A stretch of DNA of 64,000 nt from Catonia carolina (Eukaryota > Arthropoda > Insecta > Hemiptera > Achilidae), in the NCBI GenBank assembly GCA_035578175.1, contig JAQMRL010000006.1, forward strand, positions 17,643,506 to 17,707,505, in the 5' to 3' direction. Below, in pieces: positions 21,967 to 32,872 of the stretch (its first letter is position 1; each line of letters begins with the position of its first letter). The translations under genes and the position numbers were made by a program. The notes under the pieces were generated by a model, which was given only the letters and a program-made list of their open reading frames with translations, had not been told where the DNA came from and did no database searches.

Positions 21967-24900
21967 TTATAACGTGATACAAGGTTTTATGTTATACACA
22001 TTTTGACGACCTATTATTTTATTATTTATATTCATTATTTCAACCACATTATTATTATATATTTTATTGATGATATATGGGCCTTTGAATAAAGCGAAAA
22101 ATTTCTTAGTTAACTTTTTCTTGGAACTCGGTAAGAAATGTGCTCGGACATATATCTTTTGTCCTACATAATATCGGAATGATTTAAAACGCTTATCATG
22201 CGCTTTTTTCCGATGCTTCGCCGATATTTTAAGTTTCCGTAAGGCCTCTTGTTGAATTTCCTCTATTCGGCGATGTTGAGATGGTGGAAATTCTACCATG
22301 TCTTCCAAAAAAGTCGTGATTCTTTTTCCGTGAACAATTTCGTATGCCGATATGCCTGTTGATTCATGTGAACACATGTTTATACAATGTTCTAAGTACG
22401 CTAAATAATAACACCATGAATCGTGTTGCTGCTCACAATATGCCCTAAAGAATCGGGATAATTCTCTCATTATCCTTTCAGAACTATTAGTTCTTGGACA
22501 ATATACTGATGTGTATGTCGGAACTATATCATTATTCTCCAACGTGGTTCGCCATTTTATCCCAGCGAAATATGAAATGTTGTCCGTTAAAACCCTTTTC
22601 GGACGTCCTAGATCTCGTGACCATTGTTCAACTATTATATCTGCTAACTTCTGTCCGGTGATATTGGTTATTGCATACAGTCGAGTATATTTAGTAAAAT
22701 TATCCACACATACAAAAATAAACCTATGTGAAAACTGTGATGCAGGAAGTGGTCCATAGATGTCTACTGATACTAATTCTCCGGGTCCTTCTGGTATTAT
22801 AGGAATCATACGTCCAGCTGTCGAATAATTTCCTACCTTCGTTCGTTGGCATATGTCACATGTGACAATAATTTTGCTTATTAATTTTCGCATGTTTTTA
22901 AATTGACATGATCTGCGTAAATAATTGTACACTTTATTTGCACCAAAGTGACCAATAACTTCATGACACTGTAGTATAATTCTCTGGATTAATTCTTGAG
23001 GTATTATCATAAGCCATGATAATTGTTCTAGATTTCGTTTATAAAATAATATTCCTTCCTTTATAACGTGTCTGTCTAACACCTCCCATCTTACTCCTGT
23101 TAAATTTTTTCTTAATAATCTATTTATTCTGATACATGTAGGGTCATTTCTCTGTCCCTCTTTTATTTCTTCTACATTGATAAAATTTTGAAATTTGATT
23201 GCTTGAACATTTTCAAATACGTAATTAACAATTTCTGCTCCTGCTTCTTTGATAGCATAAATAGTATAAATGATATTTGGGTCATATCCTTTTGACATTT
23301 CTCTTGTTAAAAAATCAGCTGTGTTATTCTCTCTTCCAGGTATATGACAAATGTTTAAGTTGAATTCTTGTAATGCTAAATACCATCTTGATATACGATT
23401 CTGCCCCAATTTTGCCGTTTTGCAAAATATTAAAGACAAATGATCCGAATTCACATTAATTTGAAACCCTAAAATTATTGGGCGATATTTTAGTGTTATT
23501 GACAGTACAGCGAATAATTCTTTCTCGGTCGTAGTCCACGCAAGTTGATGTTTATTGAGTGATTTACTATGAAATGCAATTACATATTTTTGACCGTCTT
23601 CACCATATTGATACAATATTCCTCCTATTGTATGATGTGAACTATCACAGCTGATCCAGAATGGTAAATCGTAATTAGGGTGTTTAAGTTGTACAATTTC
23701 GACGAATTTTTCTTTAATTTTTTCAAATACCTCCTGCTCTTCTTCTGTCCATTTCCATGTTTGGTTTACGGATAATAACTTGTTTAGTTTAAATGTCATT
23801 TCGGACAAATTTTTACAATGTCGCCGATAAAATTGTAAAAAACCTAAGAACTTTTGTAATTCTTTCCGGTTTCGCGGTGGCCTACACTGCCTAATTACTT
23901 CCATCTTTGCTGGGTCCTGAGAAACTCCTTTCTCTGAAATTTTATGTCCTAAGAATGTAATTTCCTTTTGAAAAAATTCGCATTTTGATATTTTGATTCT
24001 TACATTACTTTCTATCAATTTTTTAAATAATTTATCCAAATGCTCACAATGTTGCTCAATATTTTCAGATGCAATCAACGCATCATCAATGTACACTGTG
24101 GTAAATTCTCCTATTTCTGGTCCGATAACTTTGGACATTACTTTAATGAAAATAGCTGACGAACAAGATAAACCAAAAGGCAATCTGGCGTATCTGAGAT
24201 TTCTACCGTCATGTAAAAAACTCAAATAGTCCCTCGATGACTCGCTGATCCCAATCTGCCAAAATCCGCTTGTGAGATCGGTTTTTGAATAAATTTTTGT
24301 ACGATGAAATTTCGACAAAATTTGATTTATTTGAAGAGGTGATTCTCGGTCACACACTAGTATTTCATTTAATGGGCGTGCATCCAAACAAATTCTTACT
24401 CCTCCGTTTGGCTTCTGTACACAGACTACTGGGCATGAGTATTCGCTACTTGATGGTTCGATTACTCCCAGTCTCTCCATAGTTTCAATCTCTCTAGCAG
24501 CCGCTTCCCGTTTAGATACCGGAATTGGGTATGATTTCCTTTGATATACCTTATGTGGTTTAACATTCAATTCCACATAAGTATTTGCTGCAAGACCAGG
24601 CTTATTTGAAAATACTGCATAATTGTCCTGCAGGGTTCGACACATCAATTCCTTCTGTTCGCTGGTATATTCTTCGTTGTCCATTATTCTCGTAATTACC
24701 GCATCGAAACATGCTCGTATTTCTTCCTGATCACCTTCCTCCATCTCATCGTATTCCCATGACATATGTTGATCCATATTATCCTCTTCATATTCCATAT
24801 AATTGCACTCGATTTTTGCTTCTTCAGAAATCGAATTTACCGATGCATCTTCTTGCCTTTCTTCTCCTACTTCGCGTTGTTTTCCACTCAGATTTATTTG

Positions 24901-26778
24901 AGCAATGATAATATTATTATTATTAGGTGCAGTTAATTGTATTGTATTCATACCTGCTGAAAATCCTGCGTTGAAGTATGTAAAAAAATCGAGACCGATA
25001 ATTAATTTTGGTTCGATGTTCTTAACAACTATAAAAGTATGTAAGAATACTTCATTTTTAATTTGAACAGGTATTAGACATTGACGATTCACTCTTAATT
25101 TTCTTGAATTTATAACACCACTAACAAATGTGTTACATAATGGTAGTATAGGTAATTCGTGTCTGCTGTTGATTTCTTGAAACACTCCCTCGTCAATCAC
25201 ACAGCATACAGCTCCGGTGTCTATTAAAACACAAAATGGTCTTCCAAATATTTTCACATCCAAATACATAAAATTAGGCTGATTATTTATATAATTCCTT
25301 TCCGCTTCTTTTTCTCCTAATAAATCTTTAATTAATTGATGTCGAAATATAATATTCAGTGATAATTTCTTCATTGATTCGTTATCATAGTTGATTACTT
25401 TATTCCTATAATCTATGTCCTTTATTTTTACTCCAGTATATACTTCAGTTGTAACGAAATGATAACTATCTTCACTCATAATTGTAATTATGTTTTGATC
25501 GAAATCCAAAGTCGCTCTATGCGCAGCTAGCCAATCTGCTCCAATTATTGCTTTATAATTGAGCTCGCTCGTTAGATAACAATTTACTTTAAATTCTTCT
25601 TCATTTATTTTCACCCTAAGTTCAATATAATCCGTAACCCTAATTATATTTTTATTAATGATGCTAGTAAAATATACCGGTTCTGTTGTACTTATTTTGT
25701 TTGTCTGATCCAGTTCATATAATCTCACTATGTCCAGGCTTATTAAACATTTCTGCGATCCTGTATCCAATAAAAATAGCAAAATCTTGTCGTCGATTTG
25801 ACAATTTAAATATTGCATAAAATTTTTGTCTTGCTTAAACTGTGACAGCATTCCATTTATCCAAATTCTCGGATAATTTGTCGCAGCTACGATTTTCCAT
25901 GATCGTGTGTCTTTTCCGGGTTGTATTATACCATTCGGCGTTGCCGATAAATTAGCATTTTGGTTATCGTTATTCCAGGGTTTTTCCTTTTCCACTGGCA
26001 GGTTATTTATTATTTCTTTACTGGAAGATGCCTTCTTAACTTCATTCTTCTGCTTTTCACTCATTCCATCACTATCTCGAACATAACTGCAGCTCGCTCC
26101 ATAATTAATCAAACAACTTATATTTTTACTTGTCGCTTTATTACAATTTTTATTATTCTTTTCCCCATTACAAATTTGTGTACTTTCGACATCAAATTGC
26201 TTATCTCCTTCAATCACTTCCTTAACATTGCCGATTTGTGCTTTACCGCAGTCAAATCGCTTAATTGTATCATCCTTCTTCATAACTCCCTTTTCCTTCT
26301 TCTTTAGTTCACTATTTTTACTATTATTACCCCCCTTTTTAAGTTGTTGCTTATGAACGATGCACTGTTCCACTTCTTCCTTCTTCTTCCTCAATTTTTC
26401 TTGCTTGATTCTATCAATTACTTCTTTTCTCACGCATACTCTTCCATTTTTTATTTCATAATTATTCGGGTCAGCAGTCAACTTCCCGTCTTTTTCTGTC
26501 AATAAATCCAAATATTTTTCTTTAATTTTCTCACAACACTTACCAATTGTTTCATCCTGGTCACCAAATAGTGTATTAATTGGCGTTATTTCGTCACTGG
26601 TGAAATTAATTCTACTATTAACAACACGTGGTTCATCGAATTTTTTAATAGTTTTCTTCTTTTTATTCAGAGATTCAGTATTTAAATTTACTTCCCCCTC
26701 CAAATCCTGTATCCTTAATTTTTCTTCATTATGCTCTGATCCATTATCTTGCAATTTTTCCTTCTTATTAAAAATCAT
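21967..26778 (-). CDS. pol: Gypsy Pol: two retropepsin-like domains, RT, RNase H, integrase
   Basis: A 1603-codon frame counted from its first Met. Residues 1-300 are a Lys/Asn/Glu-rich linker. A first retropepsin-like domain has LLDTGS (about 336-340) and IIGADWLAAH. A second has LIDTGA (about 518-523) and LIIGLDFF. RT has LPFGLS and VYIDDALIAS (YIDD about 896-899). RNase H begins near WISCDSSHH (about 1039). Integrase has an HHCC finger (H-x4-H ... CDIC, about 1265-1305) and a DDE core: D in SVDIYGP (about 1337), D in LTDN (about 1397) and E in SSERIMRE about 35 residues on. A basic C-terminus follows. The frame is the same as gag and is open from the gag UGA, with 80 codons before this Met, so translation probably does not start here. 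It makes the enzymes for processing, reverse transcription and integration. Confidence 0.93.
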   Translation of the reverse strand: MIFNKKEKLQDNGSEHNEEKLRIQDLEGEVNLNTESLNKKKKTIKKFDEPRVVNSRINFTSDEITPINTLFGDQDETIGKCCEKIKEKYLDLLTEKDGKLTADPNNYEIKNGRVCVRKEVIDRIKQEKLRKKKEEVEQCIVHKQQLKKGGNNSKNSELKKKEKGVMKKDDTIKRFDCGKAQIGNVKEVIEGDKQFDVESTQICNGEKNNKNCNKATSKNISCLINYGASCSYVRDSDGMSEKQKNEVKKASSSKEIINNLPVEKEKPWNNDNQNANLSATPNGIIQPGKDTRSWKIVAATNYPRIWINGMLSQFKQDKNFMQYLNCQIDDKILLFLLDTGSQKCLISLDIVRLYELDQTNKISTTEPVYFTSIINKNIIRVTDYIELRVKINEEEFKVNCYLTSELNYKAIIGADWLAAHRATLDFDQNIITIMSEDSYHFVTTEVYTGVKIKDIDYRNKVINYDNESMKKLSLNIIFRHQLIKDLLGEKEAERNYINNQPNFMYLDVKIFGRPFCVLIDTGAVCCVIDEGVFQEINSRHELPILPLCNTFVSGVINSRKLRVNRQCLIPVQIKNEVFLHTFIVVKNIEPKLIIGLDFFTYFNAGFSAGMNTIQLTAPNNNNIIIAQINLSGKQREVGEERQEDASVNSISEEAKIECNYMEYEEDNMDQHMSWEYDEMEEGDQEEIRACFDAVITRIMDNEEYTSEQKELMCRTLQDNYAVFSNKPGLAANTYVELNVKPHKVYQRKSYPIPVSKREAAAREIETMERLGVIEPSSSEYSCPVVCVQKPNGGVRICLDARPLNEILVCDRESPLQINQILSKFHRTKIYSKTDLTSGFWQIGISESSRDYLSFLHDGRNLRYARLPFGLSCSSAIFIKVMSKVIGPEIGEFTTVYIDDALIASENIEQHCEHLDKLFKKLIESNVRIKISKCEFFQKEITFLGHKISEKGVSQDPAKMEVIRQCRPPRNRKELQKFLGFLQFYRRHCKNLSEMTFKLNKLLSVNQTWKWTEEEQEVFEKIKEKFVEIVQLKHPNYDLPFWISCDSSHHTIGGILYQYGEDGQKYVIAFHSKSLNKHQLAWTTTEKELFAVLSITLKYRPIILGFQINVNSDHLSLIFCKTAKLGQNRISRWYLALQEFNLNICHIPGRENNTADFLTREMSKGYDPNIIYTIYAIKEAGAEIVNYVFENVQAIKFQNFINVEEIKEGQRNDPTCIRINRLLRKNLTGVRWEVLDRHVIKEGILFYKRNLEQLSWLMIIPQELIQRIILQCHEVIGHFGANKVYNYLRRSCQFKNMRKLISKIIVTCDICQRTKVGNYSTAGRMIPIIPEGPGELVSVDIYGPLPASQFSHRFIFVCVDNFTKYTRLYAITNITGQKLADIIVEQWSRDLGRPKRVLTDNISYFAGIKWRTTLENNDIVPTYTSVYCPRTNSSERIMRELSRFFRAYCEQQHDSWCYYLAYLEHCINMCSHESTGISAYEIVHGKRITTFLEDMVEFPPSQHRRIEEIQQEALRKLKISAKHRKKAHDKRFKSFRYYVGQKIYVRAHFLPSSKKKLTKKFFALFKGPYIINKIYNNNVVEIMNINNKIIGRQNVYNIKPCITL

Positions 26779-27018
26779 TGTTTTTATTTTTCTATTATTT
26801 TTGTGTTTATTATTATTGTTGATTTTCTTACAATTTAAATTATTTTTTTCGTAATTATTTCTTTCATCTTTCTCACATTTCTTTTTATACTTATAGTCAT
26901 TATCTTTATTATAATTATTTTTATAATAATTATTTCGTATTCTTAATTCTTCTTTGTTGTTCCTATTCCATTTTCGATAATTGTAATTCTTTTCATTTCC
27001 ACGTGTTGTATTTATTTG

Positions 27019-27021
27019 TCA
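27019..27021 (-). promoter_or_regulatory. Candidate UGA readthrough codon between gag and pol
   Basis: The gag stop is UGA followed by C, the leakiest stop context known in eukaryotes. The distance to the first pol Met is 243 nt, an exact multiple of three. I read all 80 intervening codons on the minus strand and found no stop. No frameshift is needed to link gag and pol. Confidence 0.7.
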
Positions 27022-29157
27022 ATTTTTTTCCGAAGGTCCTGGTCCTTGATTCCGTTCTTCCTTCCGCTTTTCTTCTGTATTTCTTGGTGGCATTTGTCGA
27101 TTTTCTCTTTCGTTCCAATGTCCATGTTGCTGATATGGCTGTCGGTTTGTCGTAGTATTCGGATTTGGATTCTGATTCCTATTTTGATTATTTCCCTGGT
27201 TAGGTGGCCTATATTGTCCTCGATCACCCCTCCAGTTCGGTACAAAATTTTGTTGTGGTCTTGGTTGATTCCCATTTCCGTGGTTCTCATTTAATCTTCC
27301 GTAATTACCTCTTCCTCCTCCTTGATTGTTGTTGTTATTAAACGATCTATTCTGATTATATCCGTTATTACCGTTACCACCACTATTATTATTACGATTA
27401 TTATTATTATAATTATAAGAATTAGTCCTTGGTTCGTTATATCCTCGTAAATAATCTCGTTGCTCGTTTCTGCTCCTTTCGTATGACACTTCCATTCTCC
27501 TTACAATTTCCTTGAATTCCACCATCGTTTCCGGTGGTCTAGCCCGTATTACCGTTGCAATTTCTCGTGGTAACTTTTCGATTAAAATCCAAATCAAACC
27601 TTTTTCCGATATTTTTTCTGTCAAGTAGCTGTTTTCTTTTTGGATCCGTTCGATGTATGTAGTCATTGTCGTTCGTCCGTCGTATGTACTTGAAGCATCC
27701 ACTATCCTGGATAAAGTAGCTCTTTCGTGACTTTCACCCCACACTTCCTTCCGAAATTCGCTTTTAAATTTCCCAAAATCTTCAAACTCCTCGATGTGTT
27801 CTCTATACCATGATGCTACATCGGATCTTAATTTTGTAAGTAGTGCAATTTTCGTATCCTCCCATGGCAATTTGCACGTCTGCAATACGATTTCCACAGC
27901 TTTTAGAAATTCTAATGCATGTGTTTCACTATTCTGTCCTCCAAAAATCGGTATTGACGCCACAGCACTTTGTATGGTTGTACTTAATTGGCACGGTGCT
28001 GCTGTTCCTGCTATTATTGTTTTCGGTTGTTTTCTCAATTCTTTCACTTCTTTACTCAGTTTGTCCATATTATCTTTTACTATAGATACGTTTTCTTTCA
28101 TTATTCCGGTATCCGCAGTAATTAACGCCACTCTTTCGTTGATTTTACTATTTTCTTCATGCACCACCTTTTCCACTGTATTCGTGTTATATCTGCATGC
28201 TTCTTTTGTCTCGTCGACTCGTTGGTTAATTGCATCTGTTACTGCTAATAAGTCCTGTGCAGCTGCTTGTTTGACCTGCTCAATATCGGATTTGACCTCC
28301 TTAACTTGCTCTTTGACCTCTTTTTGAACAATATCTATTCTCTTCCCGAGTTTTTCGGAACACTCATTGATTTTTCTTTGCGCGCGCTCCTCTGTTTCTT
28401 TAAGTGCCTCTTTTATTTTTGTTAATTCTTCTTGAGTCTTCTGTGTTGATTCCTTTATTTGGGCCTTGAATTGTCGTCGCGTTTCTTCTTGCTCTCTTCT
28501 TTGTTCTTGTTTTGCTTCTTCTATATGTTTTTCTATATTTCGTTGTGTTTTTTCGTATAAAACCTCGTATGCTTCTTTTGTCTCTCGTCTTGTTTTTTCT
28601 TGCTCCGCTTTTGTTTCCTCCAATCTTTCTTCCATATGAGCTTCAAACGTTTGTAAACCCTGATTGAAATTACCATGTATATCTTCTAATCGCTTTCTAT
28701 TTTCCAATCGAGTATACTCTACGCTCTCTAGAATAGTCCTTAACGCACCAACTAAATCTGTGCTTTCGTCTACTCTGTTTATATTATCCAGCGATGAAGT
28801 ACGATCACTCATGTTCCTTGCACCCAACCATGATTGACTATCATACGACTCACCCCAATCTCTTGTTGTTTGAGTTACTTCTGGCGCAAATACAGGCAAT
28901 TGTGCACTGGTTCCTTCTCCAGTATATTCCGGTCCAGCTGTTGATGTTGCGGTTATGACTTGTGTCGGTACTATTTGCGGAGTTTGAGCCAATGTTTCCT
29001 GTTGTTGGTTATCTTCACTCTCTTCAATGTTACTAATTATTACACTGTTCTCCATTTCGTTATCTGCTGGTTCGTTGTTGAGGCTAATCGTATCGTTGTT
29101 GATTATTTGTTCGGGAGCTTCCGGATTCTCGACGTTTTGTTGCGGTACGTTCTCCAT
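27019..29157 (-). CDS. gag: Gypsy Gag (coiled coil, capsid-like region, Asn/Gly-rich tail)
   Basis: A 712-codon frame. Residues 1-140 are acidic and Ser/Thr/Gln-rich. Residues 150-375 are charged heptad-like sequence (many E, K, R, Q), predicted to be a long coiled coil. Residues about 390-570 resemble the Retrotrans_gag capsid domain (IPIFGGQNSETHALEFLKAV, then W in DVASWYREHIEEF). From about 590 to the end the protein is Asn/Gly/Arg/Gln-rich low complexity. No CCHC zinc knuckle is visible, so RNA binding may rest on the basic R/G/N/Q tail. The frame ends in UGA followed by CAA, with pol continuing in the same frame. It is the structural shell protein of the element. The start is the first Met after a leader of about 680 nt. 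Confidence 0.9.
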   Translation of the reverse strand: MENVPQQNVENPEAPEQIINNDTISLNNEPADNEMENSVIISNIEESEDNQQQETLAQTPQIVPTQVITATSTAGPEYTGEGTSAQLPVFAPEVTQTTRDWGESYDSQSWLGARNMSDRTSSLDNINRVDESTDLVGALRTILESVEYTRLENRKRLEDIHGNFNQGLQTFEAHMEERLEETKAEQEKTRRETKEAYEVLYEKTQRNIEKHIEEAKQEQRREQEETRRQFKAQIKESTQKTQEELTKIKEALKETEERAQRKINECSEKLGKRIDIVQKEVKEQVKEVKSDIEQVKQAAAQDLLAVTDAINQRVDETKEACRYNTNTVEKVVHEENSKINERVALITADTGIMKENVSIVKDNMDKLSKEVKELRKQPKTIIAGTAAPCQLSTTIQSAVASIPIFGGQNSETHALEFLKAVEIVLQTCKLPWEDTKIALLTKLRSDVASWYREHIEEFEDFGKFKSEFRKEVWGESHERATLSRIVDASSTYDGRTTMTTYIERIQKENSYLTEKISEKGLIWILIEKLPREIATVIRARPPETMVEFKEIVRRMEVSYERSRNEQRDYLRGYNEPRTNSYNYNNNNRNNNSGGNGNNGYNQNRSFNNNNNQGGGRGNYGRLNENHGNGNQPRPQQNFVPNWRGDRGQYRPPNQGNNQNRNQNPNPNTTTNRQPYQQHGHWNERENRQMPPRNTEEKRKEERNQGPGPSEKN

Positions 29158-29838
29158 TGCGGTTTACAAAATAAAAAAAATTTTCTTTCTTTTTTATAAA
29201 AATACAATTTTCCAAAAAGGGAAAATTGAAATTTTCACGAAAAATAGCAAAAACCGACAAAACAAAATTAAATAATAAAAAAAATTTTATCTCCAAATTT
29301 AAAGTCCACAAAATTTAACCAAATTGGTTAAAGAATATACCATTAAATTTAAATATAGTATTATAACTATAACTAGTAACTAAATCGTTCATACACAACT
29401 GTAAAACTACTGTTATCACAACACAATCAATTACAACTATCCTAATAGGATATTATAACCCTTTATCAGATTATACAATTATCATTAAATAAAGATCTGT
29501 TTGCCTATTCACTAATCACTGAGTTACCAGTAGGGCCATAACGTCACTAACGTTAATAAAATAAAAAAAAAAAAAAAAAAATTTACTTAATTATTGAAAT
29601 TCCAATTTTTTTAAAAACTACACACATAATATCATTTAACATACATAATACACATAGGTTAACACATTTCCAGTTTTCCATCTGAAAAAGAGAATTATTC
29701 AAAAACAAGGTATTCAAAACTCCTATAATTTAAATTTATTACAGCTTTACATTGGTCCACCTATAACCTGAAAATGAAATTAAGATTAAAAAAAAATTTA
29801 AATTTATAACAAAAACACCCCAATAGTGCACGTCACAG
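29158..29838 (-). other. Gypsy untranslated leader
   Basis: AT-rich sequence between primer site and gag start, including an A run (29562-29580 on +). It should hold the packaging signal, but no specific structure is claimed. Confidence 0.6.
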
Positions 29839-29855
29839 CCCCACGTTGGGCGCCA
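29839..29855 (-). other. Primer-binding site, tRNA-Lys type
   Basis: On the minus strand, TGGCGCCCAACGTGGGG begins 6 nt after the 5' LTR. This matches the primer site used with tRNA-Lys(1,2) in several retroelements, from memory of that motif. Confidence 0.8.
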
Positions 29856-29861
29856 ATTTAA

Positions 29862-32843
29862 TGTAACAGTCAACTGCCGACGGACGACAGCCGACTGACA
29901 CATCAAAAACAGGTGTTGGGGTGTCACCTGAAAAAGAAACTTAAAGTAAACAAAAAACGACCACGGTCAGGATGCCACTAATGACCGAACTTACCTTGGT
30001 TATCATCCAAGCAGGGCAACTGGAGACCCATTAAACATCAATCCAAAATATCCAAGTCAAAATTCCAAATAAAAAAAAAAAAATTTTTTAAGCACGCGAT
30101 TTTAAAACAAAAACAACATCACAATGAAGTAATATAAATACGAAATGTGAATAAAACAAAACAAAATATTAATTAAAAAGCAGAAAACTCAAAACAAATT
30201 TAAATTTAGAAAAAGGTAAGCTACATTAAACAAACATACAGTAAGGCTACCTTAACCTATATCTGCCTAGTCAGCTGATCATGTAAACAAACTGATCTGA
30301 CAGAAAACATCTGATTCGGTAACAGAACAGTTTGACAGACGACATGCGATCCATTCAATCAGAATCCATTCTCCTTTATCCCAATGACAGGAATGCTGAA
30401 AATAAGCTTAATCTAAATAAATGTAAGGATTGTGATATATAAAAATCAAATAATAAAAAAAAATAAAAAAAAACTTACTAGACTCAAGTTCTAGAAACAA
30501 CAACCATTTTGACAGCTCGAAAACCCTCCGAATACAATTAACTAAATATTATAAAACAAAGTTCATATCACAATGCTTACATACAAGGGATATTGGAATT
30601 TCATCAATCAATAAATCAAACTACAATTTTAAAAGGAAACAAATTAATCGAAATTTATTAAAAATATTAATGAAATCATTTATCATAATGAAACAATAAA
30701 AGGAAGCCATGATCAACATTACAAGACATAACTTGCCTAAAATCATTCAACCAAAATAAAACAAAAAAAATAAAAAAAAAAAAAAAAAAAAATTTTTAAA
30801 ACAAACAGGGATGGGAACTTTGAACTCAGTGAATTAGATCCTAGACAAACAGATCTTTTAAATTATTAACCAATCATGTTAAATTTTTTAGTAAATGCTA
30901 AATACCAATTAGGCATATGAAATTTTGTTACAAAAATTGCTTAAAATTAGTTACTTATCTTTAATTTGGAAATCCATAAAATTAACAGGTGGTTATTATA
31001 CGCCGATTACCCGAACACATTTATAAAAAAAAAATATTTAGCACAAAACACTATTTGCTCACAAAACATAGAACACCATTGAAATACTTGATGTATTTAT
31101 TCCACAATTGACATCACTTCCGTTAATTTGCATTATTAAAATAAATAAATTTTTTACAGTTGACACTACTTTAAATAAAATTTAACAATTTATTTCTCTC
31201 ACATATGGCCTATACATATCGGCCCTAAATACAGAATACTCGATCCCTCCATACTACTATATAAAACATTTTACGAGCAATTTTAAAACACGTCAGTTAC
31301 GCATCGTGTCTAATAGAGGACTCCTTGAATTTTTGGTTAAAAATTACATCTACAAAAAGTAAGTGCCAACTTGTGCAGATTAATTATACATTTTTTCCCA
31401 ATGAAAATTGCTAATAACAAACAAATTAAGGTGAAACAAAACAATATAAATAAGTGATAACTTAAAATACACAATATGTAAGTTTTTCTTATTACAATAA
31501 AGCTTATAGAACATAACTTAACATCATTTGACATTTATATAATTTTAATACTTTATGTGATTTATTACTGTTCGTGAGGTTGGCAATTCAACCATGAAAG
31601 AAGTCCATCCCCACTCTTAACATTAATTATATCAAAAATTTAAATTTACAAGAACAGCATTGAGCCCTACATCAAATTCAAGGGTTTTTTCTGCTGATTA
31701 CAAAGGTGTTTTTCTTTTTTTAAATCGGATCGTTAGTTTTTTAATAATCACATAATTTAATTTTGTCTAAAATTCTATAAAATAATTGTTTTATGAAACC
31801 GTAAAATATTTCAAATAGCTTTTTATTATTAACATTTTAACATTTCTAGGTATACGAATCTTAAAGATATCAACAAAATACATCTTTTTATCTAATTACA
31901 TTTTAAAAATACTCATTAATTAAAGAATAATGACACTAATTAACATTGTCTTTATCATACGATAAAAGCTTATTTTTACGGCTTAATTACAAAGTTACCA
32001 TACATATTTTTGTATCTTAAAAAATATCAAACTATTCAGCGGATCTTTATACATTAGCATATCCTTTCATTTTTTTAAAATTATTAATCAAACTCTTGTA
32101 ATTAATTAAAATCTGACACACTGTTCTCCTATATTTTTACATGTGTTTTTAATTAAAATATCAAATTTGTCGTTCAAATAAATTCTCTAAAATTTTTAAT
32201 TACATTATAATATTCAAAACCACATATTACATCGAAATAAATCGTTCTATGCTTCAAGAATTATTCCTACTTCGTGTAATTAACGTAATTAGCTTAATAG
32301 CTGATATACGCATTTTTATAAGAAATTAACCTAATAATCTTTATACTTTACAGAATTTTATCAAATTTGGATTCAAATTGCTTAGAATTTCATCCAGAGT
32401 TCAAATCTTCCATTCAAATTAACATAAAATTAACATAACAAAATTTTTAACTTACTTATAAGGAATAAAATTTAGGCTCAAAAGGGTCTTTCATTGTTCG
32501 ATTGGTCATCTAATATTACCGGCAAAAGTTACTTTGACATGAAATATTCTGATCTATTGTACAAATTTTTCACAAAAGCTATAAGTAACATGAGGTATAA
32601 TTCTTGATTACCTCCTAATATTAAATATTACTCTGAGATAGACCTTAAATAATTTCAAATTAATTAAATTTAAATTTTTTCCAAATTGCACCTTAATTCA
32701 AATTTTATATGTTTGTACTAAATAAGTAAATTTCATAACATTTTGAATTTTGTTTCTAGCCAAATTTTTACCTGTCTTAATAAAATAACAAAATTATACA
32801 TTTACAATTTATTTTAAATACCGGGCGGAATATGAACATCACA
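29862..32843 (-). repeat. Gypsy 5' LTR (about 2982 bp)
   Basis: Same ends and content as the 3' LTR at 18671-21650, with only a few differences. The right boundary CATCACA is followed by the ATAT duplication at 32844-32847 and the remainder of the interrupted Helentron-like copy. Confidence 0.92.
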
Positions 32844-32847
32844 ATAT

Positions 32848-32872
32848 TCATATAGGCAAGAGAAAGTAAAAA
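32848..32872 (-). mobile_element. Helentron-like copy 6, right remnant
   Basis: TTCATATAGGCAAGAGAAAG completes the copy that starts at 17536. Both outer flanks show TAAAT, but the AT-richness makes that a weak duplication call. Confidence 0.85.

Larger units (their letters stand above)
18463..32843 (-). mobile_element. Ty3/gypsy-type LTR retrotransposon, nearly intact
   Basis: In element orientation (minus strand): 5' LTR (32843-29862), a 6-nt spacer and tRNA-Lys-type primer site (29855-29839), a leader of about 680 nt, gag (29157-27019), a UGA and then pol in the same frame (to 21967), a short 3' region with polypurine tract, the 3' LTR (21650-18671), and two extra 104-bp units (18670-18463). 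It is flanked by a 4-bp ATAT duplication. RT precedes RNase H and integrase, the Ty3/gypsy order. No envelope gene is seen. The reading frames are open and the LTRs almost identical, so insertion was recent and the copy could be competent. Confidence 0.93.

Noticed and set aside
27794..28327. 177-codon plus-strand frame
   Set aside because: Antisense to the coiled-coil region of gag.
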